Shown in pieces: positions 38,595 through 47,351 of a DNA stretch of 64,000 bases. How positions within the stretch are numbered: position 1 is the stretch's first letter; every line of letters starts with the position of its first letter. This DNA comes from Marimonas arenosa (GTDB lineage: Bacteria > Pseudomonadota > Alphaproteobacteria > Rhodobacterales > Rhodobacteraceae): positions 124,001-188,000 of the forward strand of contig NZ_JANHAX010000003.1 in assembly GCF_030848945.1 (NCBI RefSeq). The letters are read 5' to 3'. The translations under genes were made by a program, and so were the position numbers. The notes beneath the pieces were generated by a model. It saw only the letters and a list, made by a program, of their open reading frames with translations. It was not told the DNA's origin and did not search any database.

Positions 38595-41042
38595 TCAGGC
38601 CCTGGTGCGTTCGGCCTTGGGATCGTAGAGCGGCTTGAGCGAAGCCTGCGCAGGCACACGGGTGCCCATCACGTCGATCTCGTAGGATGACGCGAGGAGT
38701 TGCGCGGCGGTTTCGCCTTGGCAGGGAACGTAGCCCATGCCGACCGCCGCACCGAGGTGATGACCGTAGGCGCCCGACGACAGGTAGCCCACGATCTCGC
38801 CGTCCCGCAGGAGCGGTTCGTTGTGATAGAGCAGCGGTTCGGGATCGTTGAGCAGGAACTGGACCATCCGGGTCTTGGGGCCGGTGTCCTTGCGGGCGGC
38901 GACGGCGGCCTTGCCGATGAAATCAGGCTTGGTGAGGTCGACGGCGAAGCCGAGGCCGGCATCGATCACGTTATCCTCGGGTGTGATGTCGTGGCCGAAA
39001 TGGCGGAAAGCCTTTTCGATGCGGCAACTGTCCATCATGTGCATGCCGCAGAGTTTGAGGCCGAGGTCCTGTCCCGCCTCCCAGAGGGTTTCGAACGCAT
39101 GGGCGGCCATGTCGGTGCCGACGTAGATCTCCCAGCCAAGCTCGCCGACGTAGGAGACGCGGTGGGCGCGGGCCAGGCCCATGCCGAGCTCGATGTCCTG
39201 GGCGGTCCCGAAAGGGTTCGCCCGGTTCGAGAAATCGTTGGGCGAGACCTTTTGCAGCAAACTGCGGGCGTTGGGACCCATGACGGCGAGGACGCCTTCG
39301 GCGGCGGTCATGTCGGTGATTGTGACCCTATCAGTGCCCAGATGACGCCGGAGGCGGGTTTCGTCTGCCAGCTGCGTCGCCGCCGGGGTGACCACGAGAT
39401 AGGCGGTCTCGGAGAGGCGGGTGACGGTGATGTCGGCCTCGATCCCACCGCCCGTGTTCAGCATCTGGGTATAGACGATCTTGCCGGTGGGCACGCTCAT
39501 GTTGGCGCCGGACAGACGGTTGAGGAAGTGTTCCGCATCGGCCCCTTCGATACGGAGCTTGCCGAAGCTCGACATGTCGTACATCCCGACATTTTCGCGC
39601 ACCGCCTTGTGTTCGCGGGCGGCGTTTTCGAACCAGTTCTGGCGCTTCCAAGAGTAGCGGTAGTCCCGTTCCTGCCCGTCATCGGCGAACCAGTTGGCGC
39701 GCTCCCAGCCAGCGAGTTCACCGAACACGGCGCCCTGTGCCTTGAGGTGTTCGTGAAACGGTGTGCGGCGGATACCGCGGGCGGTGGCTTTCTGACGATA
39801 GGGAAAGTGATCGGCGTAAAGAAGGCCGAGCGTTTCTTTCGAGCGTTCGAAAAGATAGGTCTTATTGCCCTGGAAGGGTTGCATCCGGGCGATGTCGACA
39901 TCGCCGAGGTCGAAGGGTTTTTCGCCGCTGTCCATCCAGAGGCTGAGGGCGTGGCCGGCGCCGCCGGCGGACTGGATACCGATCGAATTGAAGCCGGTGG
40001 CAACCCAGACATTGTCCGTGCCCGGCGCAAGGCCGAGGTGATAGGCATCGTCGGGCGTGAACGACTCCGGGCCGTTGAAAAAGGTGTGGATGCCGGCCTC
40101 GGCCAGCATCGGCATGCGATTGACGGCCATTTCGAGGATTGGCTCGAAATGGTCGAAATCTTCTGGGAGCTGGTCGAATTCGAAGTCTTTCGGGATGCCG
40201 TTCATGCCCCAGGGCTTAGAGACCGGCTCGAAGGCACCGAGCATGATCTTGCCGGCATCCTCCTTATAATAAGCGCATTCGTCCGGCACACGCAGGACGG
40301 GAAGCTGGGTCAGACCGGGGATCGGTTCGGACACGATGTAGAAGTGTTCGCAGGCATGCAGTGGCACGTTCACCCCGGCCATGCGGCCGACCTGATGGCC
40401 CCACATGCCGGCACAGTTGACGACTGCCTCGCAGGTGATGTGGCCCTGAGTGCCATCCTCGCTCTGCCAGTCGATGGCGGTCACGCGAGAGCCGTTCCTT
40501 GCAATGTTAGAGACGGAAACCCGCTCTTGCACCACGGCGCCGCGCTGCCGCGCGCCCTTGGCCAGCGCCAGCGCGATATTGGCGGGATCCGCCTGTCCGT
40601 CAGTCGGCAGCCAGACACCGCCGCTGACGCCGTCGATGTTGAGATGTTCGTAGCGGTCCTTGACGTCCTTCGGACTCAGCTCTTCGACCGGAACGCCGAA
40701 GGCGCGGGCCATGGCGGCGTTGCGGTAGAGCTCTTCAAGGCGCTCCTCGGTCAGGGCGACGGAGACGGAGCCGACCTGACGGAAGCCGGTGGCGACGCCG
40801 GTTTCAAGCTCGAGCCCGGTATAAAGCTCGGCCGAATAGCGGGCGAGCTTGGTCATGTTGGCGGTGGCGCGGAGCTGACCGATGAGACCCGCGGCGTGCC
40901 ATGTCGTGCCCGAGGTAAGCTGTTTGCGTTCGAGCAGGACGACGTCGGTCCAGCCGAGTTTGGTCAGGTGATAGGCGACGGAGCAGCCAACGACGCCGCC
41001 GCCGATGATGACGACGCGGGCCTGGGTGGGAAGGTTGGGCAT
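38595..41042 (-). CDS. FAD-GcvT oxidoreductase, sarcosine dehydrogenase-like
   Basis: The 815-residue product has an N-terminal FAD domain (VVIIGGGVVGCSVAYHLTKL), the TSGTTWHAAG motif whose His binds FAD covalently in this family, and a C-terminal GcvT-like folate domain (about residues 430-800; MGPNARSLL, VGELGWEIYV). The TSGTTWH variant resembles sarcosine dehydrogenases more than dimethylglycine dehydrogenases. It would remove an N-methyl group and pass the formaldehyde-level carbon to tetrahydrofolate. It follows a betaine-type methyltransferase gene; an intergenic hairpin separates them. It has one nonamer copy at 40506. Confidence 0.88.
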   Translation of the reverse strand: MPNLPTQARVVIIGGGVVGCSVAYHLTKLGWTDVVLLERKQLTSGTTWHAAGLIGQLRATANMTKLARYSAELYTGLELETGVATGFRQVGSVSVALTEERLEELYRNAAMARAFGVPVEELSPKDVKDRYEHLNIDGVSGGVWLPTDGQADPANIALALAKGARQRGAVVQERVSVSNIARNGSRVTAIDWQSEDGTQGHITCEAVVNCAGMWGHQVGRMAGVNVPLHACEHFYIVSEPIPGLTQLPVLRVPDECAYYKEDAGKIMLGAFEPVSKPWGMNGIPKDFEFDQLPEDFDHFEPILEMAVNRMPMLAEAGIHTFFNGPESFTPDDAYHLGLAPGTDNVWVATGFNSIGIQSAGGAGHALSLWMDSGEKPFDLGDVDIARMQPFQGNKTYLFERSKETLGLLYADHFPYRQKATARGIRRTPFHEHLKAQGAVFGELAGWERANWFADDGQERDYRYSWKRQNWFENAAREHKAVRENVGMYDMSSFGKLRIEGADAEHFLNRLSGANMSVPTGKIVYTQMLNTGGGIEADITVTRLSETAYLVVTPAATQLADETRLRRHLGTDRVTITDMTAAEGVLAVMGPNARSLLQKVSPNDFSNRANPFGTAQDIELGMGLARAHRVSYVGELGWEIYVGTDMAAHAFETLWEAGQDLGLKLCGMHMMDSCRIEKAFRHFGHDITPEDNVIDAGLGFAVDLTKPDFIGKAAVAARKDTGPKTRMVQFLLNDPEPLLYHNEPLLRDGEIVGYLSSGAYGHHLGAAVGMGYVPCQGETAAQLLASSYEIDVMGTRVPAQASLKPLYDPKAERTRA

Positions 41043-41071
41043 GACGTGGTTCCTTGGCGTATGTGGCGAGC

Positions 41072-41119
41072 CCGGGGGCGCTGCCCCCGGACCCCCGGGA
41101 TATTTTCAGAAAGAGGAAG
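41072..41119 (+). repeat. Hairpin plus ATATTTT...AAGAGGAAG intergenic element, copy 4
   Basis: CCGGGGGC (41072-41079) pairs with GCCCCCGG (41083-41090) across a GCT loop, then CCCCCGGGATATTTT and AAGAGGAAG. It diverges slightly from the other copies (ATATTTT for AGTATTT). It lies between the methyltransferase and SARDH-like genes, 7 nt from the methyltransferase stop, and may alter the relative levels of these two genes. Confidence 0.55.
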
Positions 41120-41125
41120 AAAAGG

Positions 41126-42022
41126 TCATGTGATGCTGTGGCCGGCGGCGCGGAGTTGGGTGTCGAGTTCGGCAATATGGGCGGGGCCGACCTCGCAGCA
41201 GCCGCCAACGATGGTGGCGCCCTGGTCGACCCAAGACAGGGCGAAGCTGGCATATTCGGCGGGGCCGAGATCGCGCCGGGCGGTGAGGGCCTCGACCGTG
41301 GGACTGTCTTCGAGGAAGGCTTCGGTGATGCGGGTGAAGCCGTTGGCATAGGCACCGAACGGGCGGCCGAAGGGAGCGATGAGCTTGAGAGCGGCGGCGA
41401 TGGCTTCGGGGCGTGAGCAGTTGACAAGGACGGCGTCGGGCGCGAAGTCAGAGACGATTTGAGCAAGGTCAGAGACGGATTCACCGGAGCGCAGGCGGCT
41501 GCCGTCATCGTCCATTACCGTGACCGAGAGCCAAACCGGTTTGTCCGCCTCGGTGCAACCCAGAAGCGCGCCGTGGGCCTGGTCAACCGAGGCCGCGGTC
41601 TCGATCAGGAACAGATCGACACGGTCGCGCATCAGGCCAACCAGTTCGGCATAGAGCGGCGCGGCCTGAACCGGCGGCGGGCAGATATCTGGGCGGTAGG
41701 AAGCGCCGAGCGGACCAAGGGCGCCGGCGATTCGCCCCGACCCGTGGGCGGCGACGGCGGATTCGGCCTCGGTCAAGGCGAGGTCGATGAGCTGTTCGAA
41801 ACGGTCTTCGAGCCCGGTTTTGACCAGGCGGTCGCGAAGGATGGCATAGGTGTTGGCGGTGGCGATGGTGGCGCCGGCCGCGAAATAGTCGCCATGGACG
41901 GTGCGCACCAAGCCGGGCTTTTCAATCATCACCGAGGTCGACCAGAGCGGCGTCGGCCGGTCGCCGGCGCGGTGTACCAGTTCCTGGCCGATGGAGCCGT
42001 CTAGGAGAGTGATTTCGGTCAT
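41126..42022 (-). CDS. Homocysteine S-methyltransferase family protein (betaine-homocysteine type candidate)
   Basis: This 298-residue (beta/alpha)8 protein starts at ATG 42022, overlapping the preceding FAD-GcvT gene by 4 bp (ATGA). TLLDGSIGQEL, the zinc ligand region VLVNCSRPEA and the Cys pair VGGCCEVGP are diagnostic of the family. Placed between dimethylglycine and sarcosine dehydrogenase-like genes, it most plausibly transfers a methyl group from glycine betaine to homocysteine. S-methylmethionine or other donors remain possible. Confidence 0.88.
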   Translation of the reverse strand: MTEITLLDGSIGQELVHRAGDRPTPLWSTSVMIEKPGLVRTVHGDYFAAGATIATANTYAILRDRLVKTGLEDRFEQLIDLALTEAESAVAAHGSGRIAGALGPLGASYRPDICPPPVQAAPLYAELVGLMRDRVDLFLIETAASVDQAHGALLGCTEADKPVWLSVTVMDDDGSRLRSGESVSDLAQIVSDFAPDAVLVNCSRPEAIAAALKLIAPFGRPFGAYANGFTRITEAFLEDSPTVEALTARRDLGPAEYASFALSWVDQGATIVGGCCEVGPAHIAELDTQLRAAGHSIT

Positions 42023-44469
42023 GCGCGGAGCCTTTCGTTTTGCGGATCCCACAGCGGCTCGTCGGGCTGGACCATGGCCTTGTGGCGCTCGCCGTAGATT
42101 TCGACTTCGATTTCGGTTCCGGGCTTGGCGAGGTCGGTGCGGAGCATGCCCAAAGCCACGGATTTGTTCACCCGGTAGCCCCAGCCGCCCGAGGTCGTTT
42201 CGCCGACGATCTCTCCATCATGCCACAGGGTCGACATGTAGGGCGCATCCGCGTCGCCTGCGTCGACCACCAGGGTAACGAAGCGTTTTTTCACGCCCTG
42301 CTGTTTCTCGGCCAGGAGAGCGGCCTTGCCGGGGAAGTCCTGCGGCTTGTCGAATCGGATGAACCGGTCGAGCCCGCCTTCGAGCAGGGAGTAATCGGTG
42401 GATAAATCGCCTTTCCACGCGCGGTAGCCTTTTTCGAGCCGCAGGGCGTTCAGCGCCCACATGCCGAAGGGTTTGGCGCCGGCTTCGAGAACGGCATCGT
42501 AGATCGCGGGCAGATCGTCATTGTCGGCATGAATTTCCCAACCGAGCTCGCCGGCGAAGGAGACGCGCAGCAAAAGGACGTGTTTTCCTGCCACCCTGGC
42601 AGTCTGGCGAGACAGCCAGGGCGCGTTGAGATCAGCCTCGGAAAGGGTCGCGAGAAGTTCGCGCGACTTGGGGCCGGTCACGATCAATGTGCCGGTGCCG
42701 AGCGTATCGTCGGTCAATTCGAGACCGCTGTTTTCGGGTAGGTTAGAGACGAGATATTCGAAATCGTGCCATTGCGCGGTGCCGGCGGTGATGAGGGTGA
42801 AGAGTTCCTCGTCGTGGCGGATGATCGACATCTCGGTGAGGATGCGGCCGCGTTTATCGGGGAAATAGGCCAGGTTCATGCGGCCCACTTTCGGAAGCGC
42901 ACCTGCGATGAGGCCGCGCAGCCATTCGGCGGCGCCATCGTTGCGCAGGGTGAAGCGCGAGAACCCGGGCAGGTCGAGGACACCGACGCCGTCGCGGACG
43001 GCTTCGCATTCCTCGCGGATGCGGGCCTCCCATGGGCCAGCGCGGTCCCAGGTGCGGGTTGCCTCTTCAGAGGTGTCGTCACCCGGCTGTGCAAACCAAT
43101 TGGCGCGTTCCCAGCCGTTATAGGCGCCCATCTGGCCGCCGAGATCCTTGATGCGATCGTGCAGGGGCGACAGTTTCCGGTCGGCGCCCGCGGGCCAGCG
43201 TTTCCATGGGAAATGCATGCCGTATTCGTGGCCGTAGATCTCCATGCCCTTGGCGACGCAATAGTCGTGATCGGTGTAGTCGGTAAAACGGCGCGGGTCG
43301 CAGGACCACATGTCCCACTCGGTGCAGCCTTCGGTGATCCATTCGGCCAGCACCTTTCCGGCGCCGCCGCCCTGGGCGATGCCGAAGGTGAAGACGCAGG
43401 CCTCGAAGGCGTTGGGGACGCCGGGCATGGGACCGAGCAGCGGGTTGCCATCGGGGGCATAGGGGATCGGGCCGTTGATGATGCGGGAAATGCCGGCCGT
43501 GCCGGCGGCGGGCACGCGCTCCATGGCATCGGCGACGATATCGGCGATCCGGTCGAGGTCATCGGGGTAGAGCTGGAACGAGAAATCGTCCGGCAGGGGA
43601 TCGTCGGGCGTGGCCCAATGGGCGCGGCAATTAGGCTCGTACGGGCCGATATTAATGCCGTTTTTCTCCTGCCGGAGGTAGTAGGACACATCGACGTCCC
43701 GCAGCAGCGGCAGCTTGTGGCCAACCTCTTTGGTCCAGGCTTCAAGCTCGGGGATCTGTTCCGTCAGCAGGTATTGGTGGCTCATCACCATCATCGGCAC
43801 GGTGCGGCCGCCGAAGGGCTTGAACCATTCACCAACGCGCTGGGCATAGTAACCGGCGGCGTTGACCACGTATTCGGCGCGGATATCGCCTTTTTCGGTG
43901 TGAATGATCCACTCACCGTTTTCGCGGGAGACGCCCGTGGCCGGGGTGAAGCGGAGGATCTGGGCGCCCATGTCACGGGCGCCTTTGGCCAGCGCCTGAG
44001 TCAACTGGGCGGGGTCGATATCGCCATCGTTGGGGTCGTAAAGCGCGCCGGCGAGGTCGTGAGTTTCAAGGAAGGGATAGCGGGTCCTGGCCGCGTCGGG
44101 GGTGAGGATTTCAAGATCCATGCCCTGATAGAGCCCCATGCCCTTGGCGCGCTGGAATTCCTGCATCCGTTCCCTGGAATGCGCCAGGCGGATCGAGCCG
44201 GTGACGTGGTAGTTCATCGGGTAATCGACCTCGTCACCGAGGCGGGCGTAAAGCTCGGTCGAGTAACGCTGCATGTTCATGATCGACCAGGAGGTCGAGA
44301 AGGTAGGCACGTTGCCGGCGGCGTGCCAGGTCGAGCCGGCGGTGAGTTCGTTTTTCTCCAGCAGCACGCAGTCGCTCCAACCGGCCTTGGCAAGGTGGTA
44401 GAGCGACGAGGTGCCGACCACGCCGCCGCCGATGATGACGACGCGGGCGGTGGTGGGGATGTCGGGCAT
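42019..44469 (-). CDS. FAD-GcvT oxidoreductase, dimethylglycine dehydrogenase-like
   Basis: The 816-residue product has VVIIGGGVVGTSSLYHLAKA, TAGSTWHAAG (covalent FAD His), and LYDPNDGDIDPAQLTQALAK, which resembles the DMGDH form rather than the SARDH form. The C-terminal GcvT part includes FSRFTLRNDGAAEWL, GELGWEIHADNDDL, and RLEKGYRAWKGDL. It would convert dimethylglycine to sarcosine and feed one-carbon units to folate. The two FAD-GcvT genes are clearly paralogous but divergent. It holds a nonamer copy at 42742. Confidence 0.88.
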   Translation of the reverse strand: MPDIPTTARVVIIGGGVVGTSSLYHLAKAGWSDCVLLEKNELTAGSTWHAAGNVPTFSTSWSIMNMQRYSTELYARLGDEVDYPMNYHVTGSIRLAHSRERMQEFQRAKGMGLYQGMDLEILTPDAARTRYPFLETHDLAGALYDPNDGDIDPAQLTQALAKGARDMGAQILRFTPATGVSRENGEWIIHTEKGDIRAEYVVNAAGYYAQRVGEWFKPFGGRTVPMMVMSHQYLLTEQIPELEAWTKEVGHKLPLLRDVDVSYYLRQEKNGINIGPYEPNCRAHWATPDDPLPDDFSFQLYPDDLDRIADIVADAMERVPAAGTAGISRIINGPIPYAPDGNPLLGPMPGVPNAFEACVFTFGIAQGGGAGKVLAEWITEGCTEWDMWSCDPRRFTDYTDHDYCVAKGMEIYGHEYGMHFPWKRWPAGADRKLSPLHDRIKDLGGQMGAYNGWERANWFAQPGDDTSEEATRTWDRAGPWEARIREECEAVRDGVGVLDLPGFSRFTLRNDGAAEWLRGLIAGALPKVGRMNLAYFPDKRGRILTEMSIIRHDEELFTLITAGTAQWHDFEYLVSNLPENSGLELTDDTLGTGTLIVTGPKSRELLATLSEADLNAPWLSRQTARVAGKHVLLLRVSFAGELGWEIHADNDDLPAIYDAVLEAGAKPFGMWALNALRLEKGYRAWKGDLSTDYSLLEGGLDRFIRFDKPQDFPGKAALLAEKQQGVKKRFVTLVVDAGDADAPYMSTLWHDGEIVGETTSGGWGYRVNKSVALGMLRTDLAKPGTEIEVEIYGERHKAMVQPDEPLWDPQNERLRA

Positions 44470-44529
44470 GAGATTACTCCTTTAGGTGGCGGCGATGTGC
44501 AGATTTCAGTCTCTAACACTGCGTATTCG

Positions 44530-44910
44530 TCACGTTTCGGATTTCGGCAGACCGTCGGCAATGTCGTAGTAGTCGCCCTTGTCGGCGGAGAAAATATGGC
44601 CGGACAGCTGTGTTCCGGTGGGGCTGTCGATTGCGCCCATGGCGACGGCGATTTCGCCGCGGCCGTGGCGTTTCCAGAACAGGAAAGAACCGCAACTTCG
44701 GCAGAACCCACGAGTGGCGATTTCCGAGGCATTGAACCATGTCACGTTGGCTTCGCCGCGGATCGTGACGCGGTCCATCGGCAGATCGGTTGATGCCCAG
44801 AAATGCCCGGATTGTTTCCGGCATTGCGAACAGTGGCAGGCGTTCGGCGGGGCCAATTCGCCTGCAATTGTGATCTGGACGGCGCCGCAGAGGCAGGACC
44901 CTTTGTGCAT
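44530..44910 (-). CDS. GFA-family zinc protein
   Basis: The 126-residue product starts at ATG 44910 behind AAGGAG. It has the GFA/Mss4 zinc signatures: GSCLCGAVQ, CHCSQCRK and RGFCRSCGSFLFW. The family was named for glutathione-dependent formaldehyde activation, but this activity is disputed. The location among genes that release formaldehyde-level carbon makes a link attractive but unproven. Confidence 0.9.
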   Translation of the reverse strand: MHKGSCLCGAVQITIAGELAPPNACHCSQCRKQSGHFWASTDLPMDRVTIRGEANVTWFNASEIATRGFCRSCGSFLFWKRHGRGEIAVAMGAIDSPTGTQLSGHIFSADKGDYYDIADGLPKSET

Positions 44911-44921
44911 GCGATGCTCCT

Positions 44922-45491
44922 TCAATAGACCGGTGGGGCGATGACCCAAATCGCCACGGCCGGTTCGGCATAGGGGTTGGCCCAGCGGTAGGGCTCGCCG
45001 CGGAAGCGAAAGCTGTCGCCGGGGTGGAGGGTGAAGGTTCGAGCGGCGATCGTCAGGTCGAGCTTGCCGGAAATGATATAGCCGACTTCCTGAGTAGGGC
45101 GCTGTGTCGGCGTCTGCATGGCCGAGTTGGGCTGGAAAGTGGAATGGACCATCTCGAAATCGTCGGTTAGATCCGGGGACAGCAGTTCCTCGATCAGGCC
45201 CTCTTCGGAGGAGCCCATTGGGCGGCGGGCGTCGGCGCGGACGACATAGCCCTGTTCATGCGCCGGCGCGGCTGCATGGGCGAAGAGCATCGACATCGGT
45301 ACGCCCAGTGCCGCGGCAATCTGGCGGAGATCGGAGATCGATGGGTCGGAGAGATCACGCTCGACCTGGCTGAGCCAGCCCACCGAGCGGCCCAGCGTCG
45401 CGGCGAGATCGGTCAGGGTCTGGCCACGCGACTTGCGCAAGGCCCGCAGATCGGCGCCGAGGGTGGTCGGGCTGGGTGGAGCGTGGTGCAT
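44922..45491 (-). CDS. XRE-cupin transcriptional regulator
   Basis: The 189-residue protein has an N-terminal HTH (residues 12-70; LRALRKSRGQTLTDLAATLG, then VGWLSQVERDLSDPSISDLR) and a C-terminal cupin (about 105-185; EVGYIISGKLDLTI, HPGDSFRFRGEPY). Such HipB/PuuR-type regulators sense small molecules, often of amine or amino-acid type, via the cupin. As the first gene of the betaine-type cluster it is a likely local regulator. Palindromic sites just upstream suggest autoregulation. Confidence 0.93.
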   Translation of the reverse strand: MHHAPPSPTTLGADLRALRKSRGQTLTDLAATLGRSVGWLSQVERDLSDPSISDLRQIAAALGVPMSMLFAHAAAPAHEQGYVVRADARRPMGSSEEGLIEELLSPDLTDDFEMVHSTFQPNSAMQTPTQRPTQEVGYIISGKLDLTIAARTFTLHPGDSFRFRGEPYRWANPYAEPAVAIWVIAPPVY

Positions 45492-45501
45492 GGGCTGGCC
45501 C

Positions 45502-45565
45502 GTGAAAAAATGCGGCTCAATTTCACGATGACTGAGTCGGGTGAAATTTCAAAGCAGTTTTTCAC
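45502..45565. promoter_or_regulatory. Operator-like palindromes upstream of the XRE-cupin gene
   Basis: Four related boxes occur in 64 bp: GTGAAAAA (45502-45509), TTTCAC (45521-45526), GTGAAATTTCA with the perfect palindrome TGAAATTTCA (45542-45551), and TTTTTCAC (45558-45565). The first and last are inverted copies. The block is AT-rich in a GC-rich neighbourhood and starts 11 bp before the regulator's ATG, so it probably covers the promoter and leader. Autoregulation is inferred. Confidence 0.65.
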
Positions 45566-45619
45566 GCTTGGTTTCGGTCATGCGTCCGCCCTGGCCGTTG
45601 CGCGTGCGCACGGGCGGAC

Positions 45620-45671
45620 GTGGGGGTTTCACACCCCCACACCCCCGTGGAGTATTTCGAGCAAGATGAAG
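45620..45671 (+). repeat. Hairpin plus AGTATTT...AAGATGAA intergenic element, copy 3
   Basis: GTGGGGGT (45620-45627) pairs with ACCCCCAC (45633-45640) around TTCAC; ACCCCCGTGG follows, then AGTATTT at 45651 and AAGATGAAG ending at 45671. It lies about 20 nt beyond the stop of the minus-strand thiolase gene. Confidence 0.6.
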
Positions 45672-45691
45672 GGTCGGGACCGGTGAGCCGG

Positions 45692-46864
45692 TCAGACACG
45701 TTCGATGGCGATGGCGGTGCCTTCGCCGCCGCCGATGCAGATGGCGGCGACGCCACGCTTCAGGTCGCGTTTCTCCAGCGCGTTCAGCAGCGTCACCATG
45801 ATACGGGCGCCGGAGGCCCCGATCGGATGGCCCAGGGCGCAGGCCCCGCCGTTGACGTTGACGATGTCGCGCGGCAGGCCCAATTCGCGCATGAAGGCCA
45901 TCGGCACCACGGCGAAAGCTTCGTTGACTTCCCAGAGGTCGACGTCGTTCTTGTCCCAGCCGAGCTTGTCGAGCAGTTTCCGCGCCGCCGGGATCGGCGC
46001 GGTGGGGAATTGCGACGGCGTCTGGGCGTGGGAGGCGTGGCCGAGGATTCGGGCGCGGATGTTGAGGCCCTCTGCCTCGGCATGGTCGCGTGACGACAGG
46101 ACCAGCGCGGCCGCGCCATCGGAAATCGACGAGCTGTTGGCAGCCGTTACGGTGCCGTCCTTGCGGAAGGCGGGTTTCAGCATCGGGATCTTCTCGGGCC
46201 GGGCTTTGCCGGGCTGTTCGTCGGTTGTGATCACCTCTTCGCCATGGCGGGCATGAATGGTGAAGGGGGTGATTTCGTCTTCGAATGCGCCGGTACGTTC
46301 GGCGTCGAGCGCGTTTTCCAGCGAGGCGATGGCGTACTGATCCTGCTCTTCGCGGGTGAACTGGAAAGCCTCGGCGCAGTCCTCGGCGAAGGTGCCCATC
46401 AGGCGGCCCTTGTCATAGGCGTCTTCCAGCCCGTCGAGGAACATGTGGTCCTGCACGGTCTGGTGGCCGATGCGGGCGCCACTGCGCATCTTGGGCAGAA
46501 GGTAGGGCGCGTTTGACATCGATTCCATGCCACCGGCGAGCATTGTGGCGTTGTGGCCCAAAGCGATCTGGTCGAAGCCCATCATCGCGGTGCGCATGCC
46601 CGAGCCGCACATCTTGTTCAGGGTGGTGGCCGGCACCTCATCGCCCAGGCCACCCTTGAAGGCGGCCTGGCGCGCCGGGGCCTGGCCCTGGCCGGCGGGC
46701 AGCACGCAGCCCATCAGAACTTCCTCGACCGTGGTGACGCCGGCATCGGCCAGGGCGGTCCGAATGGCGGCGCCGCCGAGATCGGCCGCGGGCACGCCAT
46801 CGAAGACACCTTGGAACCCGCCCATCGGTGTGCGGGATGCCCCGGCGATTACTACCTCTTTCAT
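45692..46864 (-). CDS. Acetyl-CoA acetyltransferase (thiolase)
   Basis: This 390-residue thiolase starts at ATG 46864 behind GGAGG. Catalytic residues are visible: Cys86 in NKMCGSGMR, His in NEAFAVVPMA, His in GACALGHPIGASG and Cys in AICIGGGEG. The sequence fits biosynthetic or degradative acetoacetyl-CoA thiolases (PhaA/AtoB type); the direction in the cell cannot be told. No other polyhydroxyalkanoate genes are nearby. Confidence 0.93.
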   Translation of the reverse strand: MKEVVIAGASRTPMGGFQGVFDGVPAADLGGAAIRTALADAGVTTVEEVLMGCVLPAGQGQAPARQAAFKGGLGDEVPATTLNKMCGSGMRTAMMGFDQIALGHNATMLAGGMESMSNAPYLLPKMRSGARIGHQTVQDHMFLDGLEDAYDKGRLMGTFAEDCAEAFQFTREEQDQYAIASLENALDAERTGAFEDEITPFTIHARHGEEVITTDEQPGKARPEKIPMLKPAFRKDGTVTAANSSSISDGAAALVLSSRDHAEAEGLNIRARILGHASHAQTPSQFPTAPIPAARKLLDKLGWDKNDVDLWEVNEAFAVVPMAFMRELGLPRDIVNVNGGACALGHPIGASGARIMVTLLNALEKRDLKRGVAAICIGGGEGTAIAIERV

Positions 46865-46981
46865 GGCCAATCCTCCATTGATGAGCCTGTGGCTTGCTGG
46901 TGCATGCATACCGAATGGTAAGGTTTGAGGTCTAGCCTGAGCGCGCGACATTCGTACTTTTACGGCACGCTAGGAGAGGCG

Positions 46982-47320
46982 ATGAACCTGAACAGCAGGG
47001 ATGACGGTGATTTTCAGGTGATTGCGGTGCATGAGCCGCGAATTGATGCGGCTGTTGCCATCCGCTTCAAGGATCGTATGCGCGAATTGGCGGCGGCTGG
47101 CGCGCCGCATGTGGTGCTGGATCTGAGCGAGGTGGGATTTATCGATTCGAGCGGGCTGGGTGCCATCGTGGCGGCGATGAAGCAGCTTGGTCCGACGCGA
47201 CGGCTGGATCTTGCCGGGCTGACACCGGCGGTCGACCGGGTGTTTCGCCTGACTCGCATGGATTCGGTGTTCACCATTTATGACAGCCTGGCCGACGCGC
47301 AAGCCGTTTACTCGGGCTGA
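46982..47320 (+). CDS. STAS-domain anti-sigma factor antagonist (RsbV-like)
   Basis: The 112-residue STAS protein has the phosphorylation site region VGFIDSSGLGAIV, with Ser56/Ser57 at the expected position. The start ATG 46982 follows AGGAGAGG. In the unphosphorylated state it would bind the RsbW-like kinase encoded next to it. A PP2C phosphatase that could reset it is encoded at 18237-19520. Confidence 0.93.
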   Translation: MNLNSRDDGDFQVIAVHEPRIDAAVAIRFKDRMRELAAAGAPHVVLDLSEVGFIDSSGLGAIVAAMKQLGPTRRLDLAGLTPAVDRVFRLTRMDSVFTIYDSLADAQAVYSG

Positions 47321-47351
47321 GCGGCCGACTGACCGAGACGGGGAACCGATC

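Noticed and set aside
38700..41351. 883-codon plus-strand frame antisense to the SARDH-like gene
   Set aside because: No recognisable motif and composition of a shadow frame; the minus-strand gene has complete FAD and GcvT motifs.
42766..44793. 675-codon plus-strand frame antisense to the DMGDH-like gene
   Set aside because: Same reason: shadow of a well-supported gene.
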